Assembly: GCA_020438845.1 (NCBI GenBank)
Contig: JAGQTV010000067.1
Location: forward strand, 1-43,446
Origin: Mycobacterium sp.
Lineage (GTDB): Bacteria > Actinomycetota > Actinomycetes > Mycobacteriales > Mycobacteriaceae
DNA length: 43,446 bases
Reading direction: 5' to 3'
Shown here: piece after piece, positions 29,954 to 37,667 of the stretch
Position numbering within the stretch: position 1 is the first letter of the stretch
How the letters are laid out: each line of letters begins with the position of its first letter
Made by a program: the position numbers and the translations under genes
Notes under the pieces: model-generated
Told to the model about the DNA's origin: nothing
Databases searched by the model: none
Seen by the model: the letters and a program-made list of their open reading frames with translations, nothing else

Positions 29954-31095
29954 AGCAACTCGATGATCGTGGCGTTGGCCTGGCCGCCGCCCTCGCACAT
30001 GGTCTGCAGCCCATAGCGAATCCCGTTGTCCCGCATGTGATACAGCATGGTGGTCATAATCCGGGCACCGGACCCGCCGAGCGGGTGGCCCAGAGCGATC
30101 GCTCCGCCGTTGGGGTTGAGCATCTTTTCGTCAGCACCGATTTCCTTGAGCCAGGCCATCGGAACCGGCGCGAACGCTTCGTTCACTTCGAAGACGCCGA
30201 TGTCGGACAAACTGAGCCCGGAGCGCTGAAGCGCCTTCTGGGTAGCAGGAATCGGAGCGGACAGCATCATCACCGGATCGGCGCCTGCCAAAGTCGCGGT
30301 GTGCACCCGGGCGATCGGCTTGCACCCCAACGCTTTCGCTTTCTCAGCGGACATGAACAACAGCGCGGCCGAACCGTCGGAGATCTGCGAGGAGTTACCG
30401 GCGTGGATCACGCCATCTTCGGAGAAGGCCGGCTTCAGCTGGGCCATTTTCTCCAGCGTGGTGCCGCGTCGGATGCCCTCGTCCTTCAAAACGACGTTGC
30501 CCTCGGCGTCTTTGATGCCGACGATCTGGTCGTCGAAGGCGCCGGAATCCTGCGCCGCACCAGCCTTGGCATGCGAGTCCAGCGAGAACTGATCGAGATC
30601 GGTGCGGGTTAAGCCCCATTTCTTCGCCATCATCTCCGCGCCGATGCCCTGATTGGGAGTGCGGTCGTAACGGGCCTTGAAGCCCGCCGGGTAGGGCTTG
30701 CCGCCGTTGGCCAGTGACGAGCCCATCGGAGTGCGCGACATCGACTCCACGCCGCCGGCGACGACAGCGTCATAGTGCCCGGCCACCACCCCGGCCGCGG
30801 CGAAGTGAACTGACTGCTGGCTCGACCCACACTGACGATCGACCGTCACGCCGGGGACGGTCTCGGGCCACCCAGCCGTCAGCACCGAGGTTCTGGCGAT
30901 GTCGAGGGCCTGCTCGCCGGCCTGCATGACACAACCCCAGATCACGTCGTCGATGACATCGGGGTCGATCCCGGCACGCTCGACCAGGCCGTTGAGAACC
31001 TGCGCCGACAACTCCGCCGGGTGCACGCCGGACAGCCCGCCGTTTCGCTTGCCAACCGCCGATCGCACGGCTTCAACAATTACCGCTTCCGCCAT
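29950..31095 (-). CDS. Acetyl-CoA acetyltransferase / 3-ketoacyl-CoA thiolase
   Basis: The 381-residue thiolase has the acyl-accepting Cys89 in DRQCGSSQQSVHFAA, the NEAFAPVP segment, His in GGAIALGHPLGGSGAR, and the second Cys in TMCEGGGQANATI. It cleaves 3-ketoacyl-CoA or condenses acetyl-CoA; the sequence is of the FadA-like catabolic type. ATG 31093-31095 is preceded by GAGGAG about 7 nt upstream. A TetR-type palindrome lies about 50 bp upstream, partly within the end of the next gene. Confidence 0.94.
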   Translation of the reverse strand: MAEAVIVEAVRSAVGKRNGGLSGVHPAELSAQVLNGLVERAGIDPDVIDDVIWGCVMQAGEQALDIARTSVLTAGWPETVPGVTVDRQCGSSQQSVHFAAAGVVAGHYDAVVAGGVESMSRTPMGSSLANGGKPYPAGFKARYDRTPNQGIGAEMMAKKWGLTRTDLDQFSLDSHAKAGAAQDSGAFDDQIVGIKDAEGNVVLKDEGIRRGTTLEKMAQLKPAFSEDGVIHAGNSSQISDGSAALLFMSAEKAKALGCKPIARVHTATLAGADPVMMLSAPIPATQKALQRSGLSLSDIGVFEVNEAFAPVPMAWLKEIGADEKMLNPNGGAIALGHPLGGSGARIMTTMLYHMRDNGIRYGLQTMCEGGGQANATIIELL

Positions 31096-31147
31096 CGAGT
31101 TCTCCTCACGTAGGAATTTGGCCTCAACCATCGATTCTGACAGACCA

Positions 31148-31161
31148 ACCAACCGTTTGGT
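31148..31161. promoter_or_regulatory. TetR-type palindrome upstream of the thiolase gene
   Basis: ACCAACCGTTTGGT matches ACCNACNNGTNGGT at nine of ten fixed positions and sits 53 bp before the thiolase start. A wider imperfect repeat (31143-31162, GACCAACC and GTTTGGTC) surrounds it. The twin site is at 24783-24796. Confidence 0.45.
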
Positions 31162-32411
31162 CAATACGGGTGACGCAGGGCACACGCGAGCCGTTCGGCG
31201 TAGGCGTCGACGTCCACCACGTCTGGGTCGGCGTGCACGCCGATGGCCACGGTCTCGCCGATGCCATGTACGCCGTGGGTGAGGCCCATGTTCGGCGACA
31301 GCGCCGGGAAGCCGGCAGTCAGCAGCACCGGCCGCCCTCCGAAGGAAAGGTCTGCCGGCCCGCGGTTGACGCTGGATACAACGGTGTGACCGGATACGGC
31401 GCCCGGGCGTACCGACGGGTCGAACTGCCGCACCCCCCAACGCAACACCGCTGCAGGCACCGCCGCGAAAGCCGCAACCGATGATCGGGTGGCAGCGTGC
31501 CGAGCCCTGACGCGGTGACCGTCCAGTTCCGCAGCGATCCGCACGGCCCGTTCCGGCCGCGGAACCTGCGGATGCAGGCCGACACTGACATTGCGGAAGT
31601 TGTTGTGCGCCTGTATGGATGGTCCGTACTCTTGCCCGAATTCGAAGGCCATCGGAACCTCAGCGCAAAGATTGCTGACGTCCTCGCCCCGGTCGGCCAG
31701 ATAACCGCCGAGCGCCTCGGAAATCGCGACCAGGGCTCCAACGGTGACGGTGGGCCCGGCCAGTCGCTCCCGCGCAGTGGGGATCACCCGCATAGCCGAG
31801 CGTCGACCGGGCCGGGCGTTGACACTGAGCGGCGGTCGGGTCTGACCGGCCGCAGGCAGCAACCCGGCTTCGGTGTCGGCGACGAGCCGCCTATGTGCAC
31901 GGGCGGCGACCACCGAGCGCCACAGAAGTGATCCTCGCTGCGGCACCGCGACATCGGAAATCGGTCCGGGACGACCCAACAGGGCGGCAGCCAGTGCCGC
32001 CGAGCGAGTGCCGTCGCCCAGTGCGTGTGCGATTTGTACGACGACGACGCACTGTTTGGCCAACGGGAGAACGTGCACACGCCATGCCATTTCGGTGGCG
32101 TCGAGTTGCCGGTCCGCCAGCCGCGCCACGGTGTCCAGGCAGTCCTGCCACTGCGCCGCGACTCCCTCGTGGAGCACGAATTGCTCGGGCCTGACCGCGC
32201 CAGGGATCCAGCGGGGATAGCGCCACGGACCCTCGTCGCGCACCCGCAGGCGAAGTTCGTCCATGGCCTCGGCTCGGCGGTAAATGTCCTTCACCGCCGA
32301 TGGATTGGGCGTCCCGTCGAAGACAAAGAGCAGGAACTGATCGTTGGGAACCTTGGCCGACAGCCACAGCAGGTGCGCGTCGGGCGCTGCCATGCGTCGG
32401 CCGGAGGGCAT
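31161..32411 (-). CDS. WS/DGAT-like acyltransferase with altered active-site motif
   Basis: The 416-residue protein has the condensation-like fold of WS/DGATs: an opening PDAHLLWLSAKV, a central motif region and a C-terminal DUF1298-like part (FRNVSVGLHPQ, VVSSVNRGPADLSFGG, PNMGLTHGVHGIG). The active-site motif reads AHALGDG, so the first His of HHxxxDG is Ala while the second His and the DG are kept; the second His is the catalytic base in the family, so activity may remain. The start is uncertain between ATG 32411 and ATG 32393; I use the longer. It follows two Mce-associated genes by 15 bp, suggesting one operon. Confidence 0.75.
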   Translation of the reverse strand: MPSGRRMAAPDAHLLWLSAKVPNDQFLLFVFDGTPNPSAVKDIYRRAEAMDELRLRVRDEGPWRYPRWIPGAVRPEQFVLHEGVAAQWQDCLDTVARLADRQLDATEMAWRVHVLPLAKQCVVVVQIAHALGDGTRSAALAAALLGRPGPISDVAVPQRGSLLWRSVVAARAHRRLVADTEAGLLPAAGQTRPPLSVNARPGRRSAMRVIPTARERLAGPTVTVGALVAISEALGGYLADRGEDVSNLCAEVPMAFEFGQEYGPSIQAHNNFRNVSVGLHPQVPRPERAVRIAAELDGHRVRARHAATRSSVAAFAAVPAAVLRWGVRQFDPSVRPGAVSGHTVVSSVNRGPADLSFGGRPVLLTAGFPALSPNMGLTHGVHGIGETVAIGVHADPDVVDVDAYAERLACALRHPY

Positions 32412-32426
32412 GCCGGGACGGCCCCG

Positions 32427-32918
32427 TCAGATCGGCTCGAAAGCCGCGACGAGCCAACGTCCATCGACCTTCTCCATGCTGACCTGGACACTGGAGGTCG
32501 TCGTCGTGGCCGCCAGCTTCTCGGTACCGGGACCAGTGCCGACCGTCATCGTCTGATCGACGTAGGCCAACACCAGAACGTGATCTTCACTGGCGGATAC
32601 GACCGCTGCAGACGGCACCTTCGCCGAAGCGGTGATCTGTCGATTCGTGGCGTCCGGAATCACCACCGTCTTGACCAGTTGGGTGTAGTCATCGAGAAAG
32701 CGTCCCGTCAACCGCTCGCGAGCTGCGTCGAGATCCTTCACGACGGTGTCGGGCCGGTAGCTGAGCATGGCCACGATCGCGTCGCGCGCCGCCTGCGCCG
32801 CCGCACCGCCCGCGCGCTCGGCCGCCTGCCGGGATGAGGCATCCCAGAACAGCCACACCGCACTCGCCACCAGTAGCAGCGCGGCCAGCGCCGCCGACGC
32901 TCGCGATCGGGACGTCAC
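32427..32918 (-). CDS. Mce-associated membrane protein (orphan Mam type), second of pair
   Basis: The 163-residue protein has one N-terminal transmembrane helix (ALAALLLVASAVWLFW) and an extracytoplasmic domain with RDAIVAMLSYRPDTVVKDLDAA, FLDDYTQLVKTVVIP and the ending VDGRWLVAAFEPI. These are all marks of Mce-associated proteins, which have a VirB8/NTF2-like outer fold. Such proteins stabilise Mce lipid importers; no mce genes are in the window, so it is an orphan. GTG 32916-32918 overlaps the previous gene's TGA as GTGA. Confidence 0.88.
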   Translation of the reverse strand: MTSRSRASAALAALLLVASAVWLFWDASSRQAAERAGGAAAQAARDAIVAMLSYRPDTVVKDLDAARERLTGRFLDDYTQLVKTVVIPDATNRQITASAKVPSAAVVSASEDHVLVLAYVDQTMTVGTGPGTEKLAATTTTSSVQVSMEKVDGRWLVAAFEPI

Positions 32919-33445
32919 GGGACGAACTCCACCGCAGCGAGCTTGAAATCGCCGCCGGACCGGGTAACCGTGACCCGGGTGCGCCAATTCCTCGGTTGGT
33001 TTTCGGGCAGCCCCCTGTTGGAGGTCATGACGGTCAGCGCGACCAGCACTCGGCCCAGGTCGGGGCTGGCTGATTCCAGACCGGCAGCGGAGACGGTGCC
33101 CACCGATGTCGACTCGGCCTTGCGCGCCGCGGCGATGAAGGAAGCGGAATTCGTGGCGAAGTCTTCACGGAACTCTCCGGTGGACGAATTCAGAATGCGT
33201 TGCACGTCGGCATCGGCATGCTGATAGTCGACTGTGGTGAGGTTGGTCAGGCCCTCGCGGGCCGCCTGCACCATCGAGGCATTCCGCCGCTCGACTCCCC
33301 GGGCCTGCTGATCGCGGTACAAACCCCAGAGATTGAGCACGGCCAGGGCAGCAAGCACCGCGGCGAGCGAACCGACGAGGCGAAAGCGTCGCGGCGGTGC
33401 GTTTCCCTCGGACGCCGCCTGCCCCGACCCCAGGGTCTCGCTCAC
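32915..33445 (-). CDS. Mce-associated membrane protein (orphan Mam type), first of pair
   Basis: The 176-residue product has a short Pro/Arg cytoplasmic segment, a transmembrane helix (LVGSLAAVLAALAVLNLWGL), then a domain with REGLTNLTTVDYQHADADVQ, STGEFREDFATN and a final GGDFKLAAVEFVP, as in other Mce-associated proteins. The pair organisation resembles mce-operon tails and the orphan pairs known in M. tuberculosis. The start GTG 33443-33445 is supported by a TAGCCT box 7 nt upstream. Confidence 0.88.
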   Translation of the reverse strand: MSETLGSGQAASEGNAPPRRFRLVGSLAAVLAALAVLNLWGLYRDQQARGVERRNASMVQAAREGLTNLTTVDYQHADADVQRILNSSTGEFREDFATNSASFIAAARKAESTSVGTVSAAGLESASPDLGRVLVALTVMTSNRGLPENQPRNWRTRVTVTRSGGDFKLAAVEFVP

Positions 33446-33452
33446 CGGGTCG

Positions 33453-33496
33453 AGGCTACCGGCCACTGTCTGAAAAAAGTGGCCGACGAGTAACGT
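33453..33496. promoter_or_regulatory. Divergent -10 boxes for the Mam operon and the hydrolase gene
   Basis: TAGCCT on the minus strand (33453-33458) lies 7 nt before GTG 33445. TAACGT on the plus strand (33491-33496) lies 7 nt before ATG 33504. Both would give leaderless transcripts from a 58-bp spacer. Confidence 0.5.
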
Positions 33497-33503
33497 GCAG
33501 GCC

Positions 33504-34364
33504 ATGTCGCCGGTAACCGTGGAGTTCCGCGGGGACGGCTCACTGACTCTGGTCGGTGAAGAGTGGAATCGCGGCTCCGCTTCAGCTGAAGACCGGCCCA
33601 CGATCCTGATGTTGCACGGCGGCGGCCAGAACCGTTTCTCCTGGAAGAACACCGGACAGATTCTGGCCGACCGGGGCTTTCATGTGGTTGCCCTCGACGC
33701 CCGCGGCCACGGCGACAGCGACCGCGCCCCGGGCGGCGAATACACCGTCTATGCACTGGCCCGTGACGTTCTGGCCGTGCTGGGGCAGATCTCCCGGCCG
33801 GTGGTGCTGATCGGGGCCAGTATGGGCGGACTGACCGGCATCCTGGCGGCCCGCCAGGCCGGCCCCGGCGCGGTCACCAAGTTGGTGCTCGTCGACGTGG
33901 TGCCACGCTTCGAAAACGAGGGCACCCACCGTATTCGCGACTTCATGAGCCGCCATGTTCACGGATTCGACACCTTGGACCAGGCCGCCGACGCCATTGC
34001 GGCCTACCTGCCGCATCGCCGGCGACCGAGCAACACCGAAGGACTCAAGAAGAACCTGCGCCATCACGACGGGCGATGGCACTGGCACTGGGACCCGGCG
34101 TTCGTCACGTCGGTGGGATCCTCGCCCGACGACGAACCGTTCGTCGACATCGACGAACTCGAGCAGGCGACTGCCGAGCTGCAAATCCCGATCCTGCTGA
34201 TCCGCGGCAAACTCTCGGATGTCGTGAGTCCCGAAGGCGTGGAGAATTTTCTGGCCAAGGTGCCGCACGCCGAATTCGTCGAACTCTCCGATGCCGGGCA
34301 CACCGCAGCCGGCGACGACAACGACGCGTTCAGCGACGCCGTGGTGTCGTTCGTTATCCGCTGA
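33504..34364 (+). CDS. Alpha/beta-fold hydrolase
   Basis: The 286-residue protein has the oxyanion motif MLHGGGQNRFSW, the nucleophile Ser106 in GASMGG, a lid-like His-rich segment (RHHDGRWHWHWDP), a later Asp in GKLSDVV, and the catalytic His in DAGHTAAGDD. The Ser nucleophile rules out an epoxide hydrolase or dehalogenase of the Asp type; esterase or lipase activity is likely. The substrate is not deducible. Its end overlaps the convergent DUF1942 lipoprotein gene by 11 bp. Confidence 0.9.
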   Translation: MSPVTVEFRGDGSLTLVGEEWNRGSASAEDRPTILMLHGGGQNRFSWKNTGQILADRGFHVVALDARGHGDSDRAPGGEYTVYALARDVLAVLGQISRPVVLIGASMGGLTGILAARQAGPGAVTKLVLVDVVPRFENEGTHRIRDFMSRHVHGFDTLDQAADAIAAYLPHRRRPSNTEGLKKNLRHHDGRWHWHWDPAFVTSVGSSPDDEPFVDIDELEQATAELQIPILLIRGKLSDVVSPEGVENFLAKVPHAEFVELSDAGHTAAGDDNDAFSDAVVSFVIR

Positions 34365-34878
34365 TCGCCCAGAACGCCAACTGCTTGCCCTCGGGGTCAC
34401 GCAGGGCTACCCCGATCACCCCGGTGCCGGGCGCGAGGTCGAACGCCACAATGCCGCGGACCGTCTGTCCTTGTTCCAGTTGGCCGTAGGTGATGCCGGG
34501 GCGCACCGCGCCGACCGCCGGGGCGACCCAGGCGTTGTCGGCAGTCCGCGCCGCGAAGTAGAAACCGTTGACCGTCGTGGTGCCGGTGCGGGCCACGACC
34601 GTGACGTCGACCGAGTACATCGCCCCCTTGGCGGGAATGATCTGAGCGTCCGGAGGGACCGGGCGCCAATCACCGACGGTGTAGGACGCGACGGAGCCCG
34701 CAGTGGTGATGTCGGCTGCCGTTCCCAGCGGCAACGTCTGCACAACCTGCACCGATGAGGTCTGAGCCGAACTGGAAGCGGACACCTCCTGAGCGGTATC
34801 GGTGGCGCATCCGGTGACGGTCAGCGCGACGGCCAGCAGGAGCCCGCCCGTGGCGGTCGTCAATTCTCGCGTGATCAT
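34354..34878 (-). CDS. DUF1942 (MPT63-like) lipoprotein
   Basis: The 174-residue protein has a lipoprotein signal with lipobox LTVTGC (Cys24), then a Ser-rich linker and a beta-rich domain. The domain matches the MPT63 layout: SYTVGDWRPV, then DVTVVARTGTTTVNGFYFAART, then LEQGQTVRGIVAFDLA and a final AFWAISG. MPT63 is a secreted immunogenic immunoglobulin-like protein of unknown function in M. tuberculosis; this relative would be anchored in the membrane. ATG 34876-34878 follows an AAGGTGGA site. Confidence 0.82.
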   Translation of the reverse strand: MITRELTTATGGLLLAVALTVTGCATDTAQEVSASSSAQTSSVQVVQTLPLGTAADITTAGSVASYTVGDWRPVPPDAQIIPAKGAMYSVDVTVVARTGTTTVNGFYFAARTADNAWVAPAVGAVRPGITYGQLEQGQTVRGIVAFDLAPGTGVIGVALRDPEGKQLAFWAISG

Positions 34879-34924
34879 CGCGTTCCACCTTAGAGCCGGA
34901 ACTAGGTCGCGTTTGGGGCCCGAA

Positions 34925-34930
34925 TAGCCT
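34925..34930 (+). promoter_or_regulatory. Putative -10 box for leaderless membrane-protein gene
   Basis: TAGCCT is followed by GTGCCC and ATG 34937. The spacing of 6 nt supports the ATG rather than the GTG at 34931 as start. Confidence 0.4.
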
Positions 34931-34936
34931 GTGCCC

Positions 34937-35293
34937 ATGGAACTGCTGCGCAACGTCGTCGTACTCGGGCATCTCATCGGGTTCGCGGTGATGTTCGGGG
35001 CGTGGGTTGCCGAAGCCGCCGCCCGTCGGTTCCAGTTCACCGCGGTGATGAACTACGGGTTAGTACTGTCCTTCCTGACCGGCGTGGCCCTGGCAGCGCC
35101 TTGGCCGGCCGGCATCGAGATCAACTACCCGAAGGTCGGCCTCAAGCTGGTGATCCTGGTGGTGCTGGGCGCGCTTCTCGGCATGGGGATCGCCCGCCAA
35201 CGCCGCACCGGCGCCGCGGTCGGGCGCCCGATCTTCATCACCGCAGGCGCACTGTTATTGCTCGCCGCCGGGATCGGCGTTCTGTGGCAGTAG
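34937..35293 (+). CDS. Small integral membrane protein, unknown family
   Basis: The 118-residue product has four hydrophobic segments beginning with LLRNVVVLGHLIGFAVMFGAW. His and Glu residues (HLIGF, WVAEAAARR) lie in or near the first helix, and a long last helix ends at GIGVLWQ. I do not recognise a function. Similar short four-helix proteins occur in actinobacteria, sometimes compared with CopD-like or DUF2269 proteins, but I cannot confirm that. Confidence 0.72.
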   Translation: MELLRNVVVLGHLIGFAVMFGAWVAEAAARRFQFTAVMNYGLVLSFLTGVALAAPWPAGIEINYPKVGLKLVILVVLGALLGMGIARQRRTGAAVGRPIFITAGALLLLAAGIGVLWQ

Positions 35294-35356
35294 GTGTGCG
35301 CTTTCTCAGGCGTGTGAATCCGCCCCCTGAGAGGTTCAACCAGAACGCCACAGCAA

Positions 35357-35381
35357 AATCTGAGAAGTTCTTCGCAAACCC
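35357..35381 (+). promoter_or_regulatory. Promoter-proximal element shared with the left-edge paralogue
   Basis: This TCTGAGAA, GTTCTTCG, AAACCC element corresponds to minus-strand 233-259. It lies 55 bp before ATG 35437 and is followed by TTATGTTTCGCT, the best -10 region candidate. Confidence 0.4.
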
Positions 35382-35436
35382 ATATCCGGTGTTATGTTTC
35401 GCTTGTAACCACCCTCACCTGTCCATAGGAGCACAG

Positions 35437-37002
35437 ATGAACACACGCCATTCCCTGCGGGTCGCACCCTTGACGACCTCAGGCATCGCCCTGGTCGGCG
35501 CGAGCCTCTTCCTGGTCGCCCCGCCAGGTGTCCCATCGATTACGGCAGCCTCCCCTGCTCCGCAGGTGCAGAGCCACGAAGTGGAACTGACCGCAGCCGG
35601 CGGATTCATCGGCACGGCCATCGGATTCTTCATCTCCAACGGCACCCCCGATCACCCCAACGCCGGCCTGCTGATCGGCAACGGCTACAGCTACAGCGCC
35701 ATTGACGCAGGAACCGGCGGAGCCTGCGCCGACGGCAAGGTCTGCAACGGCGGCAACGGCGGGCTGATGGTCGGCGATGGCGGCAACGGCCTCAACGGGG
35801 GCAAGGGCGGCAACGTCGGCTTCCTGGCCGTGGGCAACGCCGGCAACGGCGGCGCCGGCCTGGACGCGGTGTACAACGCTGCCGGTATTCGGACCCAGGC
35901 GGCAACCGCCGGCGGCAAGGGCGGCAAGGGCGGGATGTTCGGCAACGGCGGGGCCGGCGGCGCCGGCGGTTCGGACACCAATCCCTACACAGGCGCCAGC
36001 AAGGTCGCCGGCGCTACCGGCGCCGACGGCGGGGCAGGCGGCCGAGGAGGCTGGGCCTGGGGCAACGGCGGCGCAGGCGGAGCCGGCGGAAAAGGTCTAG
36101 TCACCTCGACGGACGCCGCCAGCGGCAACGCTGCCGCAGGCCACGGCGGCGCAGGCGGGGCGACCGGCCTACTCGGCAACGCTGGAAACGGCGGCGTCGG
36201 CGGTCTAGCCCAGGCCGGCTTCGGGAAAGCCGCTTCGGGCAACGGCGGCGCCGGTGGCCGCGGCGGTCTGCTGTGGGGCAACGGCGGTTACGGCGGCGAC
36301 GGCGGCGGGTTCACCGCCGTGGAGGCCCAGGTGACAGTGGTAGGCACAGTTGGCCCCTCCGGAGCCACGGGTGGCGCGGGCGGCGACGGCGGCAAATCCA
36401 CTGTCGGCTACGGTGGCCTCGCCGGCAACGGCGGCCACGCGGTCGCGCTCAATTTGGATACTTTTGTCGGGACCGGCACCGCAGTCGGCGGCGCCGGCGG
36501 CGATGGTGGTAGCGTGGCCGTCTTCGGGGCCGGCCTTCCCGGCGGCATCGGCGGCACTGCGATCGGCTGGGAAAACAATGCGACGGGCGGTAACGGCGGT
36601 GCCGGCGGCGGAGCAAGCCTCCTCGGTATCCCGGTCGCCAATCCGGTCACCGGGACATCCGGCGGCCTGGGCGGCTACGCGACAGTGATCGCCGATCCGA
36701 CAAAGACGGCGACCGGAGGCAACGGTGGCATCGGCGGCCGGGGCGGCTGGTTCACCGAGGGCGGCGTCGGCGGCGCCGGCGGTGACATTCTGGCTACCGG
36801 ACTACCCACCAACGCCGGCAAGGGAATCGGCGGCAACGGCGGCACCGGCGGCCGGGGCGGATTGTTCGCCAACGGCGGCACCGGCGGCAAGGGCGGCAAC
36901 GCCAAAGCCGGCAGCACCCAGACCGCGGGCACCGGAGGCGCCGGCGGCAGGGGCGGCTTCGGCGGCAAGGACGGCGCCAGTGGAGCCGACGGGTCAACAT
37001 AG
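35437..37002 (+). CDS. Exported PGRS-like glycine-rich repeat protein lacking a PE domain
   Basis: The 521-residue product starts at ATG 35437 with AGGAG (35427-35431). It has a hydrophobic leader (RVAPLTTSGIALVGAS), then QVQSHEVELTAAGGF, and a body of about 430 residues built of GGxGG(A/N)GG units typical of PGRS domains. The units carry Asn-Gly-Gly, GGAGG and GGRGG repeats interrupted by short non-repetitive strands (VVGTVGPSG, LGIPVANPVTG). There is no 100-residue PE domain. PGRS domains form polyproline-II sandwiches at the mycobacterial surface; a surface role is inferred. A Cys pair (ACADGKVC) lies near residue 100. A hairpin follows the gene. Confidence 0.85.
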   Translation: MNTRHSLRVAPLTTSGIALVGASLFLVAPPGVPSITAASPAPQVQSHEVELTAAGGFIGTAIGFFISNGTPDHPNAGLLIGNGYSYSAIDAGTGGACADGKVCNGGNGGLMVGDGGNGLNGGKGGNVGFLAVGNAGNGGAGLDAVYNAAGIRTQAATAGGKGGKGGMFGNGGAGGAGGSDTNPYTGASKVAGATGADGGAGGRGGWAWGNGGAGGAGGKGLVTSTDAASGNAAAGHGGAGGATGLLGNAGNGGVGGLAQAGFGKAASGNGGAGGRGGLLWGNGGYGGDGGGFTAVEAQVTVVGTVGPSGATGGAGGDGGKSTVGYGGLAGNGGHAVALNLDTFVGTGTAVGGAGGDGGSVAVFGAGLPGGIGGTAIGWENNATGGNGGAGGGASLLGIPVANPVTGTSGGLGGYATVIADPTKTATGGNGGIGGRGGWFTEGGVGGAGGDILATGLPTNAGKGIGGNGGTGGRGGLFANGGTGGKGGNAKAGSTQTAGTGGAGGRGGFGGKDGASGADGST

Positions 37003-37025
37003 TTCACTTCAACCCCACACCCCAC

Positions 37026-37054
37026 GCGGGCGCCGACCTCAGGTCGGCGCCCGC
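37026..37054. terminator. Hairpin terminator after the PGRS-like gene
   Basis: GCGGGCGCCGACCT pairs perfectly with AGGTCGGCGCCCGC across a 1-nt centre (effectively a 12-bp stem with CTCAG loop). There is no T-run, as is common for mycobacterial terminators. Confidence 0.75.
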
Positions 37055-37160
37055 GCTGGTGTCTGCCGCCCCATCGGCTGCGAACCGGCAGACCCGTGCA
37101 GACGGCCCTGGTAGCGGCCGACTATGCTCCGCCCAACCACCCCGCTGAGAGGAAACCGCT

Positions 37161-37634
37161 GTGTCGCGACTGCTGACGACCACCCTGATCGCCCCCATTG
37201 CGGCAGCCGCCCTCTGCCTGTCGCTGTCCGGCTGCGGCGATTCGTCGAACTCGTCAACAGCGTCGTCGTCAGCGTCGTCGTCATCCTCGACGTCGTCGTC
37301 CTCCGCGCCGTCATCTGCCGACGCTTCGACGTCCGCCAGTACGGAGGCCACCGCAAACGCCACCGCCGAGGCCGGAACCCTGGCGGCGGTCTGCACCCAG
37401 ATCGACGCTGTGATGGAAGGCGAACCGGACGCCGATCCGGCGGGTACGGCCAAGAAGCTCGAAGATATCAAGGCAGAGGTCACCACGACAGATGCCGATC
37501 TGATCGAGGCTCTGGCAGCCGCCTACGGGGCGATCGCGGAAAACCCGAGCGCTCCAACCCAACCGGTGGCCGACTCCGCCAAGGCACTGGGCGCGGCCTG
37601 CCAGAACGCCACCACCGCACCGCAGCCGAACTAG
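37161..37634 (+). CDS. Ser-rich lipoprotein, unknown function
   Basis: The 157-residue product starts at GTG 37161 behind GAGAGGA. It has a lipoprotein signal with lipobox LSLSGC (Cys25), then about 35 residues that are almost all Ser/Ala/Thr, then a small helical domain (about 70-157) with two Cys (AAVCTQID and GAACQNA) that could pair. The Ser run probably acts as a flexible spacer from the membrane. No family is recognised. Confidence 0.75.
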   Translation: MSRLLTTTLIAPIAAAALCLSLSGCGDSSNSSTASSSASSSSSTSSSSAPSSADASTSASTEATANATAEAGTLAAVCTQIDAVMEGEPDADPAGTAKKLEDIKAEVTTTDADLIEALAAAYGAIAENPSAPTQPVADSAKALGAACQNATTAPQPN

Positions 37635-37667
37635 ACAGGCGCTGCTCGGCTCAGGCCGCTGGGCTGA

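Noticed and set aside
35700-36990. Glycine-codon repeats considered as a CRISPR or satellite array
   Set aside because: Repeats are in frame, degenerate and encode GGxGG units within one long frame with a signal-like leader and ribosome site, as in PGRS genes.
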